Below are positions 16,865 through 25,562 of a stretch of 64,000 bases of DNA, one piece after another. Position 1 is the stretch's first letter. Every line of letters starts with the position of its first letter. The notes under the pieces are model-generated. The model was not told the DNA's origin and did not search any database. It saw only the letters and a program-made list of their open reading frames with translations. This DNA comes from Ancylobacter sp. Lp-2 (GTDB lineage: Bacteria > Pseudomonadota > Alphaproteobacteria > Rhizobiales > Xanthobacteraceae), in the NCBI RefSeq assembly GCF_020523795.1, contig NZ_JAJALI010000004.1, positions 310,001 through 374,000 on the forward strand, given 5' to 3'. The translations under genes were made by a program, and so were the position numbers.

Positions 16865-17566
16865 ATGCGCGTCTTGCTCATCGAGGACGACCGCGCGACC
16901 GCGCAGAGCATCGAATTGATGCTCAAGTCCGAGAGTTTCAACGTCTATACGACGGATCTCGGCGAAGAGGGTGTCGACCTCGGCAAGCTCTACGATTACG
17001 ACATCATTCTGCTCGATCTGAACCTGCCGGACATGTCCGGCTATGACGTTCTGAAAGGGCTTCGCGTCGCGAAGGTGAAGACGCCGATCCTGATCCTCTC
17101 CGGCCTCGCCGGCATCGAGGACAAGGTGAAGGGCCTCGGCTTCGGCGCCGACGACTATCTCACCAAGCCGTTCCACAAGGACGAGTTGGTGGCGCGCATC
17201 CACGCCATTGTGCGCCGGTCGAAGGGCCATGCGCAGTCGGTCATCACCACCGGCGAGTTGGTGGTGAACCTCGACACCAAGACCGTCGAGGTCGGTGGCG
17301 CCCGCGTGCACCTCACCGGCAAGGAGTACCAGATGCTGGAGCTCCTCTCGCTGCGCAAAGGCACGACGCTGACCAAGGAGATGTTCCTCAACCATCTCTA
17401 TGGCGGCATGGACGAGCCGGAGCTGAAGATCATCGACGTCTTCATCTGCAAGCTGCGCAAGAAGCTCGCCAACGCCTCCAGCGGCCACAACTTCATCGAG
17501 ACGGTGTGGGGCCGCGGCTATGTGCTGCGCGAGGCCGGCGAGCAGGAACAGCGCATCCCGGCCTAA
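16865..17566 (+). CDS. ctrA: Cell-cycle master response regulator CtrA
   Basis: A 233-residue OmpR-type regulator. The receiver starts [20 protein letters not shown]; the phosphoacceptor Asp is in [13 protein letters not shown], and the conserved Lys in DDYLTKPF. The winged-helix domain contains [35 protein letters not shown] and [11 protein letters not shown], nearly invariant in CtrA. CtrA receives phosphate from CckA via ChpT and controls division, DNA methylation and flagellar genes. ATG 16865 is fixed by the family N-terminus. chpT lies 4 kb away. Confidence 0.97.
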   Translation: MRVLLIEDDRATAQSIELMLKSESFNVYTTDLGEEGVDLGKLYDYDIILLDLNLPDMSGYDVLKGLRVAKVKTPILILSGLAGIEDKVKGLGFGADDYLTKPFHKDELVARIHAIVRRSKGHAQSVITTGELVVNLDTKTVEVGGARVHLTGKEYQMLELLSLRKGTTLTKEMFLNHLYGGMDEPELKIIDVFICKLRKKLANASSGHNFIETVWGRGYVLREAGEQEQRIPA

Positions 17567-17655
17567 GCCGGCCGCCAACGCCGAAGACGGCCCCGCCGCG
17601 AGGCGGAACTGCGAAGACGGGTCCCTCGCCGCGAGGCCGGGCGCCAGGACACAGA

Positions 17656-17677
17656 CCCCGCCGCGAGGCGGGGTTTT
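17656..17677 (+). terminator. Rho-independent terminator of ctrA, last of three similar hairpins
   Basis: CCCCGCC (17656-17662), loop GCGA, GGCGGGG (17667-17673), followed by TTTT. Two imperfect relatives precede it: CCCCGCCGCGAGGCGGAA at about 17591 and CCTCGCCGCGAGGCCGGG at about 17624. These suggest duplication of the hairpin unit. Confidence 0.85.
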
Positions 17678-17711
17678 GCGTTGGTGCCCTCCCCTCGCCG
17701 ATAGCGCCGGA

Positions 17712-18524
17712 TCAGTGCCGCATGGCGCTCACCACGATGGCCCGCATCCGTCCCTCGATCGCTCCCGGCCCGAAGCGCGCCTTGAGCATCGGCGCCACCG
17801 CATTGGTCACCTCGTCGAGTCGGCCGGGCGCCCGCGCCTCGATCTCGCCGCGCAGCGGCGTTCCCTGGCAGAAGGCGACGGCGAGGTCGCGGGCCGAGGT
17901 CGCCCGCCCGACATGGTTCACCACCGTGGCGGTGAAGCCGACGAGCCCGGCCGCGCTCACATCCTCGTACAGCCGGTCGAGGCTGTGATAGCCGTGCGGC
18001 GTGCGCTCCAGGAACCGCGGCGGGTCCTCGGGAAACAGCGCCGCCAGCGCATCGGTCGCCGCCTGCCCGAAATCATGGGTCGCGAGACGGTCCCAGACGT
18101 TGAACATCAGCGTCCCGCCCGGCGCCAGCACGCGCCGCACCTCCCGGAACCCCTGCAGCTTGTCGGGAAGGAACATCATGCCGAACTGGCAGACGACCGC
18201 ATCGAACAGGCCGTCGCCGAAGGGGAGCGCCATCGCGTCCGCCTGCCGCCAGTCGATGCGGGGATCGTGGATGCCGTGCGCGGCGATCTCCAGCATGGCC
18301 GGGTTGAGATCGGTGGCGACGAGACGCGCCTGCTCCGGCAGCCGCTCGGCGAGGGCGCGGGTCACCGCGCCGGTGCCCGCGGCGATTTCCAGCACGCGGT
18401 AGGGCTCCAGCGCCGCCACGCGCATGGCGAGGTCGGCGGCGAAGGGTGCGAAGAGGACCGGCACCAGCAGCCGTTCGTAGATCTCGGGAATGGCACCGGC
18501 GAAGACGCTGTCATTGCCAGGCAT
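17712..18524 (-). CDS. Class I SAM-dependent methyltransferase (UbiE-like)
   Basis: 270 residues. Motif I RVLEIAAGTGAVTRALAERL, then VATDLNPAMLEIA, WRQADAMALPFGDGLFDAVV and VLAPGGTLMFNVWD give a complete Rossmann methyltransferase of the Methyltransf_11/UbiE type. The substrate is not deducible: the C-terminal half is variable. It is convergent with ctrA and preceded by a hairpin-rich gap. Confidence 0.88.
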   Translation of the reverse strand: MPGNDSVFAGAIPEIYERLLVPVLFAPFAADLAMRVAALEPYRVLEIAAGTGAVTRALAERLPEQARLVATDLNPAMLEIAAHGIHDPRIDWRQADAMALPFGDGLFDAVVCQFGMMFLPDKLQGFREVRRVLAPGGTLMFNVWDRLATHDFGQAATDALAALFPEDPPRFLERTPHGYHSLDRLYEDVSAAGLVGFTATVVNHVGRATSARDLAVAFCQGTPLRGEIEARAPGRLDEVTNAVAPMLKARFGPGAIEGRMRAIVVSAMRH

Positions 18525-18639
18525 GGCGGCCTCCGTACCCCGCTCCCCTCACCGGAGGCATCATAGCACGGCCAGCCTTGCCCCGTCCGAGCCGCCCTCG
18601 GGCCTGTCGGGCCGGCAGCCCGGCTGGACCACCTGCCTG

Positions 18640-18683
18640 CCGCAAATGTGAATGGCCGGGCAATGCCCGGCCATTCGTTGCGG
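18640..18683. repeat. Long near-perfect hairpin
   Basis: Arms GAATGGCCGGGC (18650-18661) and GCCCGGCCATTC (18665-18676) pair over 12 bp around a 3-nt loop. A second stem, CCGCAA (18640-18645) with TTGCGG (18678-18683), extends it beyond a bulge. No T tract follows in either direction, so it is not a standard terminator. The gap 18525-18838 holds no gene. Confidence 0.7.
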
Positions 18684-18782
18684 GGAGAGCGGAGGTGCTC
18701 GGGTAGAAACCGCCGGCACCACCGCCCCCCGGTCGTCCTGTCTCCCGGCGCTCGGGCGGCTCGCACCGCCCAACCGCCAAAG

Positions 18783-18804
18783 TCGCGGGAAGATCATCCC
18801 GCGA
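18783..18804 (-). terminator. Possible terminator hairpin after the DUF305 gene
   Basis: TCGCGGGA (18783-18790), loop AGATCA, TCCCGCGA (18797-18804). On the minus strand it lies 35 bp after the DUF305 stop and is followed by ACTTTGG, so a T tract is almost lacking; termination is plausible but unproven. Confidence 0.4.
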
Positions 18805-18808
18805 GGGT

Positions 18809-18841
18809 CGTCACGCCAAGCCCGTCACGCCAAGCCCGTCA
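18809..18841. repeat. 14-bp tandem repeat over the DUF305 stop codon
   Basis: CGTCACGCCAAGCC at 18809-18822 is repeated exactly at 18823-18836, and CGTCA begins a third unit at 18837, which includes the stop codon (TCA, 18839-18841) of the minus-strand gene. Confidence 0.8.
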
Positions 18842-19255
18842 CTTGCCCTTCTTGGCCAGCCAGGCCTTGAGGAAGGCGATCTCGCTTTCCTGCGCCTTGA
18901 TGATCTCCTCGGCGAGCTTGCGCAGTTCGGGATCCTTTCCGTACTGCAGCTCGATCTTCGCCATGTCGATCGCGCCCTGGTGGTGTGGGATCATGCCCTG
19001 CGCGAAGTCGACATCGGCATCGCCGGTCATCGGCACCGACATGCCCTGGTGCATGCGGGCATTGGCGGCCTCGAAGGCCTTGGAGGACGGGCTGTCGCTG
19101 CCGGCCATGTGCGCGCTGTGGTCCATGCCGGGCATCGTGCCCTGATTCATGGTGCCGTGGCTCATGCCCGGTATGGTGGAGGACTGCGCCAGCGCCGGCG
19201 CGGCGAGGACGAGAAGGCCGGCGGCGACGAGGCCACCCGTAAGCGTCTTGTTCAT
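18839..19255 (-). CDS. DUF305-family periplasmic protein
   Basis: 138 residues with a signal peptide ([20 protein letters not shown], ending ALAQ). A Met/His-rich linker ([20 protein letters not shown]) follows, then the DUF305 ferritin-like helical domain with [20 protein letters not shown]. Members such as CopM bind copper or silver. The upstream gene encodes a Cys/His-containing secreted protein in the same direction, which supports a metal role. ATG 19255 starts the signal peptide; longer readings upstream lack support. Confidence 0.88.
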   Translation of the reverse strand: MNKTLTGGLVAAGLLVLAAPALAQSSTIPGMSHGTMNQGTMPGMDHSAHMAGSDSPSSKAFEAANARMHQGMSVPMTGDADVDFAQGMIPHHQGAIDMAKIELQYGKDPELRKLAEEIIKAQESEIAFLKAWLAKKGK

Positions 19256-19329
19256 GAGAGAGTTCCTGAAAGGGATCGGAACGCCCCCCGGCATGGGGCC
19301 GGGCGGCGCGCGGACAGGTCGATCGGCGT

Positions 19330-19776
19330 TCAGGCGTGTCGCGGCGGCGGGTCCGGGCGGGCGAGGCCGGTGCCGGATAGTGGTAGCGCCGGGCCGGCGG
19401 CGAGCGGCGCCGCCACCGCCAGCGGCACGACGAGTTGGGAAGCCGCGAGCGGCGGCACCATCAGGCAGGTGAGCACGCAGCACAGATGCGACAGCGCCGC
19501 CCCACCGTCATGCGGCGCGACGGTGGCGACGGCATCGGCCGCGTAGGAAACCTTGGCGACCGGAACCTTGGCGAGCGCCGCCTCGGCCTGCGCCGCGGCC
19601 CCTTCGTGGCAGGGCATCGCCCCGGCCGCATTGTCGATCCGGCTCGTCATGCCGATCTGCGCGCCCATCGCCTGCGCGGCCGTCACCGGCCCCGTCAGGG
19701 TGAAGGCCAGCGCGATCAGCGCGGCGATCAATCTCGCAAGGGCAATCCGGCGCAGTGCCAAGAGGGGATGATCCAC
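19330..19776 (-). CDS. Secreted or membrane-anchored DUF2946-like protein, likely copper-related
   Basis: 148 residues from GTG 19776, with AGGA 6 bp upstream. An N-terminal hydrophobic segment ([20 protein letters not shown]) is followed by MPCHEG, a Cys pair in [11 protein letters not shown] and a second hydrophobic stretch. The C-terminus [11 protein letters not shown] is the short PPR tail seen in DUF2946/CopL-like proteins. That family assignment rests on these features only. It lies 74 bp upstream of DUF305 on the same strand, probably an operon. Confidence 0.65.
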   Translation of the reverse strand: MDHPLLALRRIALARLIAALIALAFTLTGPVTAAQAMGAQIGMTSRIDNAAGAMPCHEGAAAQAEAALAKVPVAKVSYAADAVATVAPHDGGAALSHLCCVLTCLMVPPLAASQLVVPLAVAAPLAAGPALPLSGTGLARPDPPPRHA

Positions 19777-19846
19777 GTCCTGCTTCGGTCGATGGCGAGA
19801 CTAGCACGGATGAACCCGCAGGGTCGCCTCCCGGCGGCCCCGCCGT

Positions 19847-20962
19847 TCACGAAGCCGCGCGCGGTCCCCAGCCGAGGCCGGCGGCGATCAGCCGGGGCGT
19901 GTCGCCCGGCGGCAGGTGGCCGGCGAAGCCTTCCAGCCGGCCCGGCCGGCCGGTCAGCGCCAGGCACAGCGTCGCCGGCGGCGGCGCACCGGTCGGCACG
20001 CCATAGGCGCCGACATCGTAGATCGCCACGTCGAAACGGCCGGCGGTGAGTTCCAGCGCCCGCGCGTGGTCGGCGAGCGACACGTGATGGCCGAGCGCCC
20101 GCACCAAGGCCTGCATCTGTGTCCGTGCCGGCCCGTCATGCATCACCAGCAGCACCCGCGCCACCGGGCGCTCGACCGCGCTGCGGCCGGGCTCCAGCAG
20201 CGGGTAGCTCTGGCCGTCGGCGACGAGGCGCTGCTTGAGGCCGGCTACGTCCACCCGCCCCTCCGGCGCCAGGCCGAGCACCGCCTCGACCGGCACCGGG
20301 GTGCCCTCGCGGCCAAGGCGCAGCAGGTAGGAGCGGCCGGCGATCTCGCCGGGGCAGCGGATCGCCTGCAGGGCGGAAAGGCTCACCGCTTCCGGCGCAT
20401 GGCCGGGGCGGCGCACCAGGAGATGCGCTTCCGGCGCCGCCGGGGCGGCCTTGCGACCGAAAACGCCGATGGTCATGTCGAGGATCGCCGCCTGCCGCCC
20501 GTCGGCGAGGCGGGCGACGCCGCCGATCAGCTCGGCGCAGGAGGAAGAGAAGCGGCTGCGCCAGTCGTCCGACATCAGCTGGATCTCGGCGCGGGCCTGC
20601 ACCGGCTCGTCGTCGATCAGGGCGGTCGCCCGCACCTTGCCCTCGGTGCCGAACAGCACCAGCGCGCCGCGCTCCGGCGCCGTCGCGGTGGCAAGGCCGA
20701 GGCGGGAGGACAGGCGGATCAGCGGCAGGCCGGAGGCGCCGAGCGTGCCCTTGCCGGCCATGCGGGCCAGTTGCTCGAAGCGGGCACGGCCCAGCGGCAT
20801 CACATTGACGACGCGCGAGGACGGCAGGGCGAAGCGCATGCCGCCGAGGCGGAACACCAGCACGCCGATCGTGGCCTCCTCGCGCGCCGGCAACGGGCTT
20901 TGCGCGCCGGCGACGGCGCGAGCGGGAGAGGCGAGCGGGGCGAGGGATTCGATCGGCGACAT
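19847..20962 (-). CDS. CheW-like protein with C-terminal pseudo-receiver domain
   Basis: 371 residues. An N-terminal CheW-like domain (IGVLVFRLGGMRFALPSSRV at about residue 33; later GVARLADGRQAAILD) is followed by a second, weaker CheW-like region (about 195-270). The C-terminal domain starts VARVLLVMHDGPARTQMQAL, a response-regulator pattern. It has a candidate phosphoacceptor in FDVAIYDVGAYG, but one Asp of the acidic pair is His and the conserved Lys is not found, so it may not be phosphorylated. ATG 20962 is chosen because the upstream frame enters a TTAAC-containing promoter region. It follows chpT on the same strand (128-bp gap), suggesting a link to the CtrA phosphorelay. Confidence 0.75.
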   Translation of the reverse strand: MSPIESLAPLASPARAVAGAQSPLPAREEATIGVLVFRLGGMRFALPSSRVVNVMPLGRARFEQLARMAGKGTLGASGLPLIRLSSRLGLATATAPERGALVLFGTEGKVRATALIDDEPVQARAEIQLMSDDWRSRFSSSCAELIGGVARLADGRQAAILDMTIGVFGRKAAPAAPEAHLLVRRPGHAPEAVSLSALQAIRCPGEIAGRSYLLRLGREGTPVPVEAVLGLAPEGRVDVAGLKQRLVADGQSYPLLEPGRSAVERPVARVLLVMHDGPARTQMQALVRALGHHVSLADHARALELTAGRFDVAIYDVGAYGVPTGAPPPATLCLALTGRPGRLEGFAGHLPPGDTPRLIAAGLGWGPRAAS

Positions 20963-21090
20963 GACGGAACCGGCCACTCTTACGGAACGCGGAAGCCCCT
21001 TGCGGGGTACCGCCGAGTGTGCGCCGGTCAACGTTAACGGCTTCTGAAGATCGCTGACCGAGGGGCAGCCCGGTCGCGCGGAGGCCTTGC

Positions 21091-21726
21091 TCAGGCCGCC
21101 ACCGCCTCGATCAGCACCGCCTCGCCATCCATGGTGAAGGAGATGGCGACCCCGACCTCGCGGGCGAGCAGGCCGGTATAATGCGGCTGGATGGCATGGG
21201 CGTCGACCTGCCCGTCCTCCGGCACCTGGCCGGCGAGCAGGGTGGGCAGATGCGCGGGAATGCGCGCATGGCTGCCCTCGGTGCGCAGCCGGAAGCCGTC
21301 ATCGCTGCCGGCGACATGGATGCGCCCGCCGCGCGGAATGGTCGCCCCGGCGACCAGCAGCAGGTTGAGCAGCAGCTTCACCCGGTTCTTCGGCAGCAGC
21401 GCGCGGGGCACCTGCCAGTCGAGGCTGGTGCGGTCGTCCTGGATGAAGCCGCGCGCGACGTTCTCGGCGTCGCCGGTGTCGATCTGCGCCCCCGCCGAGC
21501 CGGCGGCGCCGAAGGCGAGCCGGCAGAACTGCAGCCGGGCCGAGGCCTGGCGGGCGCTCTTGGCGATCAGCTCCAGCGCGAACTGCTTCATCGAGGGATC
21601 GTCCTCGTCCTCCAGCACCTCCAGCCCGTTGACGATGGCGCCCACCGGGCTGATCACGTCGTGGCACACGCGCGAGCACAGCAGCGCGGCAAGGTCGAGC
21701 TTGTCGAGGTCGATGGCGGTCGTCAT
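21091..21726 (-). CDS. chpT: Histidine phosphotransferase ChpT
   Basis: 211 residues. The DHp-like helix has LAALLCSRVCHDVISPVGAI, with the phospho-His in CHDVISP. ELIAKSARQASARLQFCRLAFGA and NRVKLLLNLLLVAGATIPRGG form the HATPase-like pseudo-domain typical of ChpT (DUF2328). It transfers phosphate from CckA to CtrA and CpdR. ATG 21726 (MTTAIDLDKLDL) matches the family start. It lies 3.5 kb from ctrA and is divergent from a DUF1134 gene. Confidence 0.92.
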   Translation of the reverse strand: MTTAIDLDKLDLAALLCSRVCHDVISPVGAIVNGLEVLEDEDDPSMKQFALELIAKSARQASARLQFCRLAFGAAGSAGAQIDTGDAENVARGFIQDDRTSLDWQVPRALLPKNRVKLLLNLLLVAGATIPRGGRIHVAGSDDGFRLRTEGSHARIPAHLPTLLAGQVPEDGQVDAHAIQPHYTGLLAREVGVAISFTMDGEAVLIEAVAA

Positions 21727-22119
21727 CGCGGCTCCGTCACGGCAAGGCGAAGGGACAGGCCCGCCCGCGAATCGCAGGGCACGCGGGGCGGGCGGATCAG
21801 GAGGCGGTGATACACCGCACCCGCCGCCGCGCCAACCGCAAGCCCGGCGGCCGCCGCCGCTCATGGCTGCAAGCCAGCCACGCTGCGAGCTGCTCCCCCT
21901 TGGAAGCCGCCGGTTTCGGCCCGCTCAGGCGCCGGTGACCGGCCGGACCGCCGGCTTCCCGGCCCCCTGTCGCGGCTACTGCCTTCCTGTCGCCCTTCTG
22001 CGTGTTAATGATACGTTGGGATTCGCACGTCCACCGTCTCCCGCGAGCCGCACGATCCACACGCACGTCAGATTTCAACGCACGTCAGACGTCAGCCCGT
22101 CCTCAATGTGAGACCGCCA
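21727..22119. promoter_or_regulatory. Divergent promoter region between chpT and DUF1134
   Basis: 393 bp without a gene. Near the DUF1134 side it contains TTAA (22005), one GANTC (22020-22024) and a 12-bp direct repeat ACGCACGTCAGA at 22061-22072 and 22078-22089, which could be an operator. No -35/-10 pair is clear. Confidence 0.4.
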
Positions 22120-22707
22120 ATGCCGACCTTGCGCGCCCTCCTCGCCTGCCTGTCGCTCCTGGTGCTGCCTGCCCTCGCCTCCCCGGCGGCGGCGCAATAC
22201 CAGCAGCAGCCGCAACAGTCCGGCGGCACCTATTCCGCCGACGAGCTGGTGTCCCGCGGTCACGGCTTCTTCGGCGAGGTCTCGCGCGGGCTCGCTCTGT
22301 CCATCGAGAAGGCGGTCGGCCAGTGGGGCCAGCCCAATGGCTACATTCTCGGCCAGGAGGGCGGCGGCGCCTTCGTCGGCGGCCTGCGCTACGGCGAGGG
22401 CACGCTCTACACCCGCAATGCCGGCGACCTGAAGGTGTTCTGGCAGGGCCCCTCGCTGGGCTGGGATTTCGGCGGCGACGGCGCCCGCACCATGATCCTG
22501 GTGTACAACCTCAATTCCATCAACGACGTCTTCCGGCGCTTCGGCGGCATTTCCGGCTCGGCCTATTTCGTCGCCGGCTTCGGTATGACCGCGCTGGCGA
22601 GCGACAACATGGTGGTGGTGCCGATCCGCTCCGGCGTCGGCGTCCGCCTCGGCGCCAATATCGGCTATCTGAAGTTCACCCCCAACGCGACCTGGAACCC
22701 GTTCTGA
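22120..22707 (+). CDS. DUF1134 secreted protein
   Basis: 195 residues: signal peptide (LRALLACLSLLVLPALASPA, cleaved near AAAQ), a Gln-rich linker, then the DUF1134 domain with GWDFGGDGARTMILVYNLN, YFVAGFGMTALASDN and a C-terminal GVRLGANIGYLKFTP. This resembles the YSC84/Las17-like lipid-binding fold (inference). Function is unknown. Neighbouring chpT and DUF1134 is a recurring arrangement in Hyphomicrobiales. ATG 22120 begins the signal peptide. Confidence 0.85.
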   Translation: MPTLRALLACLSLLVLPALASPAAAQYQQQPQQSGGTYSADELVSRGHGFFGEVSRGLALSIEKAVGQWGQPNGYILGQEGGGAFVGGLRYGEGTLYTRNAGDLKVFWQGPSLGWDFGGDGARTMILVYNLNSINDVFRRFGGISGSAYFVAGFGMTALASDNMVVVPIRSGVGVRLGANIGYLKFTPNATWNPF

Positions 22708-22915
22708 ACCGCCCGGCGGCCGCGTCGGCGGGACATGCGAGGCGCGTGCGGATCCCCTCGCATCCGCAAGAATTGACGGCGCGGCGACCCGCCGGGTGGT
22801 TCCGCGCGGCGGCAATCCCTCCTAGACTGATGGGGTCGAGCCGGGCAGCGGCGCGGCGGCGGCACGCGTGGGGAAGCGCCGGATCGCCGGGAACCGCACG
22901 GGTTTCAATGGGCTG

Positions 22916-22960
22916 GAGCATGGTCCCGCAAGGGTCTTTCAACGTTTGCGGAACATGCTC
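22916..22960. repeat. GAGCATG...CATGCTC palindromic repeat
   Basis: GAGCATGGTCCCGCA at 22916 is mirrored by TGCGGAACATGCTC ending at 22960, a 45-bp imperfect palindrome of a type scattered between genes in Hyphomicrobiales genomes. The gap 22708-23014 holds no gene otherwise. Confidence 0.65.
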
Positions 22961-23014
22961 TAGTGTCGGCGCAGGGCATGCGCCCTTGTACAGCGTAGAG
23001 GATGAGGTCGCCGC

Positions 23015-24271
23015 ATGATCGAAGCGGTCATGTATGCCGCCATCGGCTTCCTGACGGCGACCCTGCTCGCCCTGCTCATCCTGCCGGCCATCTGGCGGCG
23101 GGCGGTGCGGCTGACGCGCCGGCGGGTCGAGAACGCCATTCCGGTCACCCTCGCCGAGATCCAGGCCGACAAGGACCAGCTGCGCGCCGTCCACGCCGTC
23201 GAGATCCGCCGCCTCGAGCGTGAGGTCGACCGGCTCTATGCCCGCACCGCCGGGCAGTGGGAGCAACTCGTCGCCCAGGACGGCGAATTGCTCGCCCGCG
23301 CCGGCGCGCTCGCCGAGGTCACCGCCCGCCTCGAGGCGCTGCAAACCCGCGAGAGCGAGCTCGCCGCGCATGACAGCCAGCTCGCCGCCGATCTGTCCGA
23401 GCGCGCCAGCCAGCTGGACGAGACCCGCGTGGCGCTCGACACCGCGCAGACCGCGCTCGCCGCCACCCGCCGGACACTCGACGACACCGCCTCCCGCGCC
23501 GGCGGGCTCGAAGTCGACAACACCGCGCTCACCGAGCTGCGCGAGACGCTGAAGGGCCGGGTCGCCGATCTCGACCGCCACCTCGCCACCACCTCCGCCC
23601 ATCTCGCCGACGACCGCGTCCGGCTGCGCGACAGCGAGGAGGCGCTCACCGCCGAACGCGCGCGCACGGCCGACCTCGCCACCCGCCTCGCGGCGCTGCA
23701 GGGCGAGTTCGAGGCCGCCTCCGCGCAAGCCGAGGTGCAGGCCACCGATTTCGCCGCGCTGCGCATCGAGGCCGACAGCCTGTCGGACCGCACCCGCAAG
23801 GCCGAGGCGCGCCGCGACGAGGCCCTCCTCGACGCCGAGCGCATCGCCACCGGCGCCCAGGCCGCGCAGGCGGATGCCGAGGCCGCCGCCCGGCAGTCCG
23901 GCGACCTGGCACGCATGCTGCGGGCGGAGATGGACATGCTGGAAGCCGCGCTCGCCAAGGCGCGGGCCGAGCGCGGCGAGGCGCAGGCGCGGCTCGACGA
24001 GCTGGCGCCGGGAGCCGGTGGTGCGGAAGCGCTCGACGCCGCCGCGCTGCGCAGCCGCATCAGCGAGATCGGCGCCGAGGTGGCCGCCATGGTGGCGACG
24101 CTGGAAGGCCCGGGCTCGCCGATCGAGACCATTCTCGCCGCCAACCCGCCGGCCGGCGGCGCGCCGCTGCTCGCCGACCGCATCCGCGCGCTGCAGCAGC
24201 AGGCGCATCAGCAGCGGCCGCCGGCGCCCCCGGTGTCGCTGGTGCCCCCGGATCGCGCGGTGGCGGAATAG
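23015..24271 (+). CDS. Single-pass membrane coiled-coil protein, unknown function
   Basis: 418 residues. An N-terminal helix (MYAAIGFLTATLLALLILPA) anchors it, followed by a basic stretch (RRAVRLTRRRVENAIP) and about 300 residues of Ala/Glu/Arg/Leu-rich coiled coil. A Pro-rich tail ends it. IPVTLAEIQADKDQLRAVHA after the anchor is a recognisable conserved block of hypothetical proteins in this order. There is no enzymatic motif. Composition resembles structural or scaffold proteins; I assign no function. Confidence 0.85.
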   Translation: MIEAVMYAAIGFLTATLLALLILPAIWRRAVRLTRRRVENAIPVTLAEIQADKDQLRAVHAVEIRRLEREVDRLYARTAGQWEQLVAQDGELLARAGALAEVTARLEALQTRESELAAHDSQLAADLSERASQLDETRVALDTAQTALAATRRTLDDTASRAGGLEVDNTALTELRETLKGRVADLDRHLATTSAHLADDRVRLRDSEEALTAERARTADLATRLAALQGEFEAASAQAEVQATDFAALRIEADSLSDRTRKAEARRDEALLDAERIATGAQAAQADAEAAARQSGDLARMLRAEMDMLEAALAKARAERGEAQARLDELAPGAGGAEALDAAALRSRISEIGAEVAAMVATLEGPGSPIETILAANPPAGGAPLLADRIRALQQQAHQQRPPAPPVSLVPPDRAVAE

Positions 24272-24289
24272 GCCACGCGGGACGCGGCC

Positions 24290-25231
24290 TCAGGCGACCG
24301 GGGTGAGCACTGCCCGGCCGCCGAAATGCGCCTGTAGATTGTCGATGACGAGGCTAAGGGTCGCCCGCGCCGCCTCCGGCGCACGGCCGGCGATGTGCGG
24401 CGTCAGGACGATATTGTCGAGTTCGAGCAGTTCCGGCGGAATATCCGGCTCGCCTTCCACCACGTCGAGGGCCGCGCCGGCAAGGCGCCCCTGCCGAAGC
24501 GCCGCGATCAGCGCGTGGGTATCGACCACGCTGCCGCGGGCGATGTTGACGAGGAAGCCGTCCGGCCCGAGCGCGTCGAGCACGCCCTCATCCACCAGAT
24601 GCCGCGTGGCGGCCCCGCCGGGCGTCGCCACGACCAGGAAATCCGCCCACGCCGCCAGATCCCGGACGGAGGGCAGATAGAGCCAGTCCGAACCCTCACG
24701 CGCCCTTCGGCTGTGATAGGCCACCGGCATGCCGAAGCCATGGGCGCCGCGCCGGGCGATCTGCTCGCCGATGGTGCCGAGGCCGAGAATGCCGAGTTTC
24801 TTGCCGGAGATCATCGGGCGAAGCTGGCGCGAGCCCGCCCAGCCGCCGCGCCGCACCGCCGTGTCGGCGCTCACCACGCCCCGCACCGCGGTCATCAGCA
24901 GCGCCATGGCATGGTCGGCGACGCAGGCCGCATTGGTGCCCGGACCATGGGTGACGACGATGCCGCGCTCGCGCGCCGCCGCGAGGTCGACCCGCTCATA
25001 GCCGGCGCCGAGCGCGCAGATGATTTCGAGGTTCGGCAGCGCGGCGATATCCTCGGCGCTGAGGCCGGTGGAACCATTGGTGAGCACGGCGCGCACATGC
25101 GGCGCCCCTTGCTGGAGGCGACGGGCGCCGGCCTCGGCATCCGGCTCGACGTCGACCTCGAAGCCCGCCTCCTCCAGGCGCAACCTCGCATCCGCGGCGA
25201 GTTCGATGACGACGAGAAGCGGGATCGGCAT
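24290..25231 (-). CDS. 2-hydroxyacid dehydrogenase (D-isomer specific)
   Basis: 313 residues. The NAD-binding loop is GILGLGTIGEQIARR; the catalytic Arg is in VNIARGSVVDT, Glu in VVEGEPDIPPEL and His in VLTPHIAGRAPEAA. The best match is the glyoxylate/hydroxypyruvate reductase group, but substrate is uncertain. ATG 25231 (MPIPLLVVIEL) is the normal start. It is on the same strand as the thi genes but separated from thiE by 330 bp. Confidence 0.9.
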   Translation of the reverse strand: MPIPLLVVIELAADARLRLEEAGFEVDVEPDAEAGARRLQQGAPHVRAVLTNGSTGLSAEDIAALPNLEIICALGAGYERVDLAAARERGIVVTHGPGTNAACVADHAMALLMTAVRGVVSADTAVRRGGWAGSRQLRPMISGKKLGILGLGTIGEQIARRGAHGFGMPVAYHSRRAREGSDWLYLPSVRDLAAWADFLVVATPGGAATRHLVDEGVLDALGPDGFLVNIARGSVVDTHALIAALRQGRLAGAALDVVEGEPDIPPELLELDNIVLTPHIAGRAPEAARATLSLVIDNLQAHFGGRAVLTPVA

Positions 25232-25427
25232 GGCAGGCTCCACAGACGGCGTCAGGCGACGCGGGGCGGCACTCTCGCACCGAACGCCATGAACGGGCCA
25301 TGCGAAATCGTCATGGATGCTGCCGGAGTTTGCCTGCCGATTCTCGTTCGCCTCTTGCTCCGCACGCCCGGCAGCCGCCGGCACGCGCGCCGCATGACGC
25401 CGAGCCGGATGCCGGCGGGGGCGTCGC

Positions 25428-25532
25428 TCAGTCCAGCTTGCAACCCTTGATGATCTTTGCAATCGCGGCCTTTGAGCCGCGCACGTTGAACGTGGTCTCG
25501 TGGTAGTTCTTGCCAAGCAAGGTCACGACCAC
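25428..25532 (-). pseudogene. C-terminal fragment of an unrecognised protein
   Basis: On the minus strand, in the same frame as thiE and just after its stop, an open stretch encodes VVVTLLGKNYHETTFNVRGS followed by KAAIAKIIKGCKLD and a stop at 25428-25430. It has the composition of a conserved periplasmic protein tail rather than random high-GC sequence, and no credible start or N-terminal part is present. It could be the relic of a gene deleted between thiE and the dehydrogenase, or a very short gene starting at GTG 25532. The rest of 25232-25562 holds nothing else. Confidence 0.4.
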
Positions 25533-25562
25533 CGCGATCCCCCTACCGGATCGGCGCGCCCG

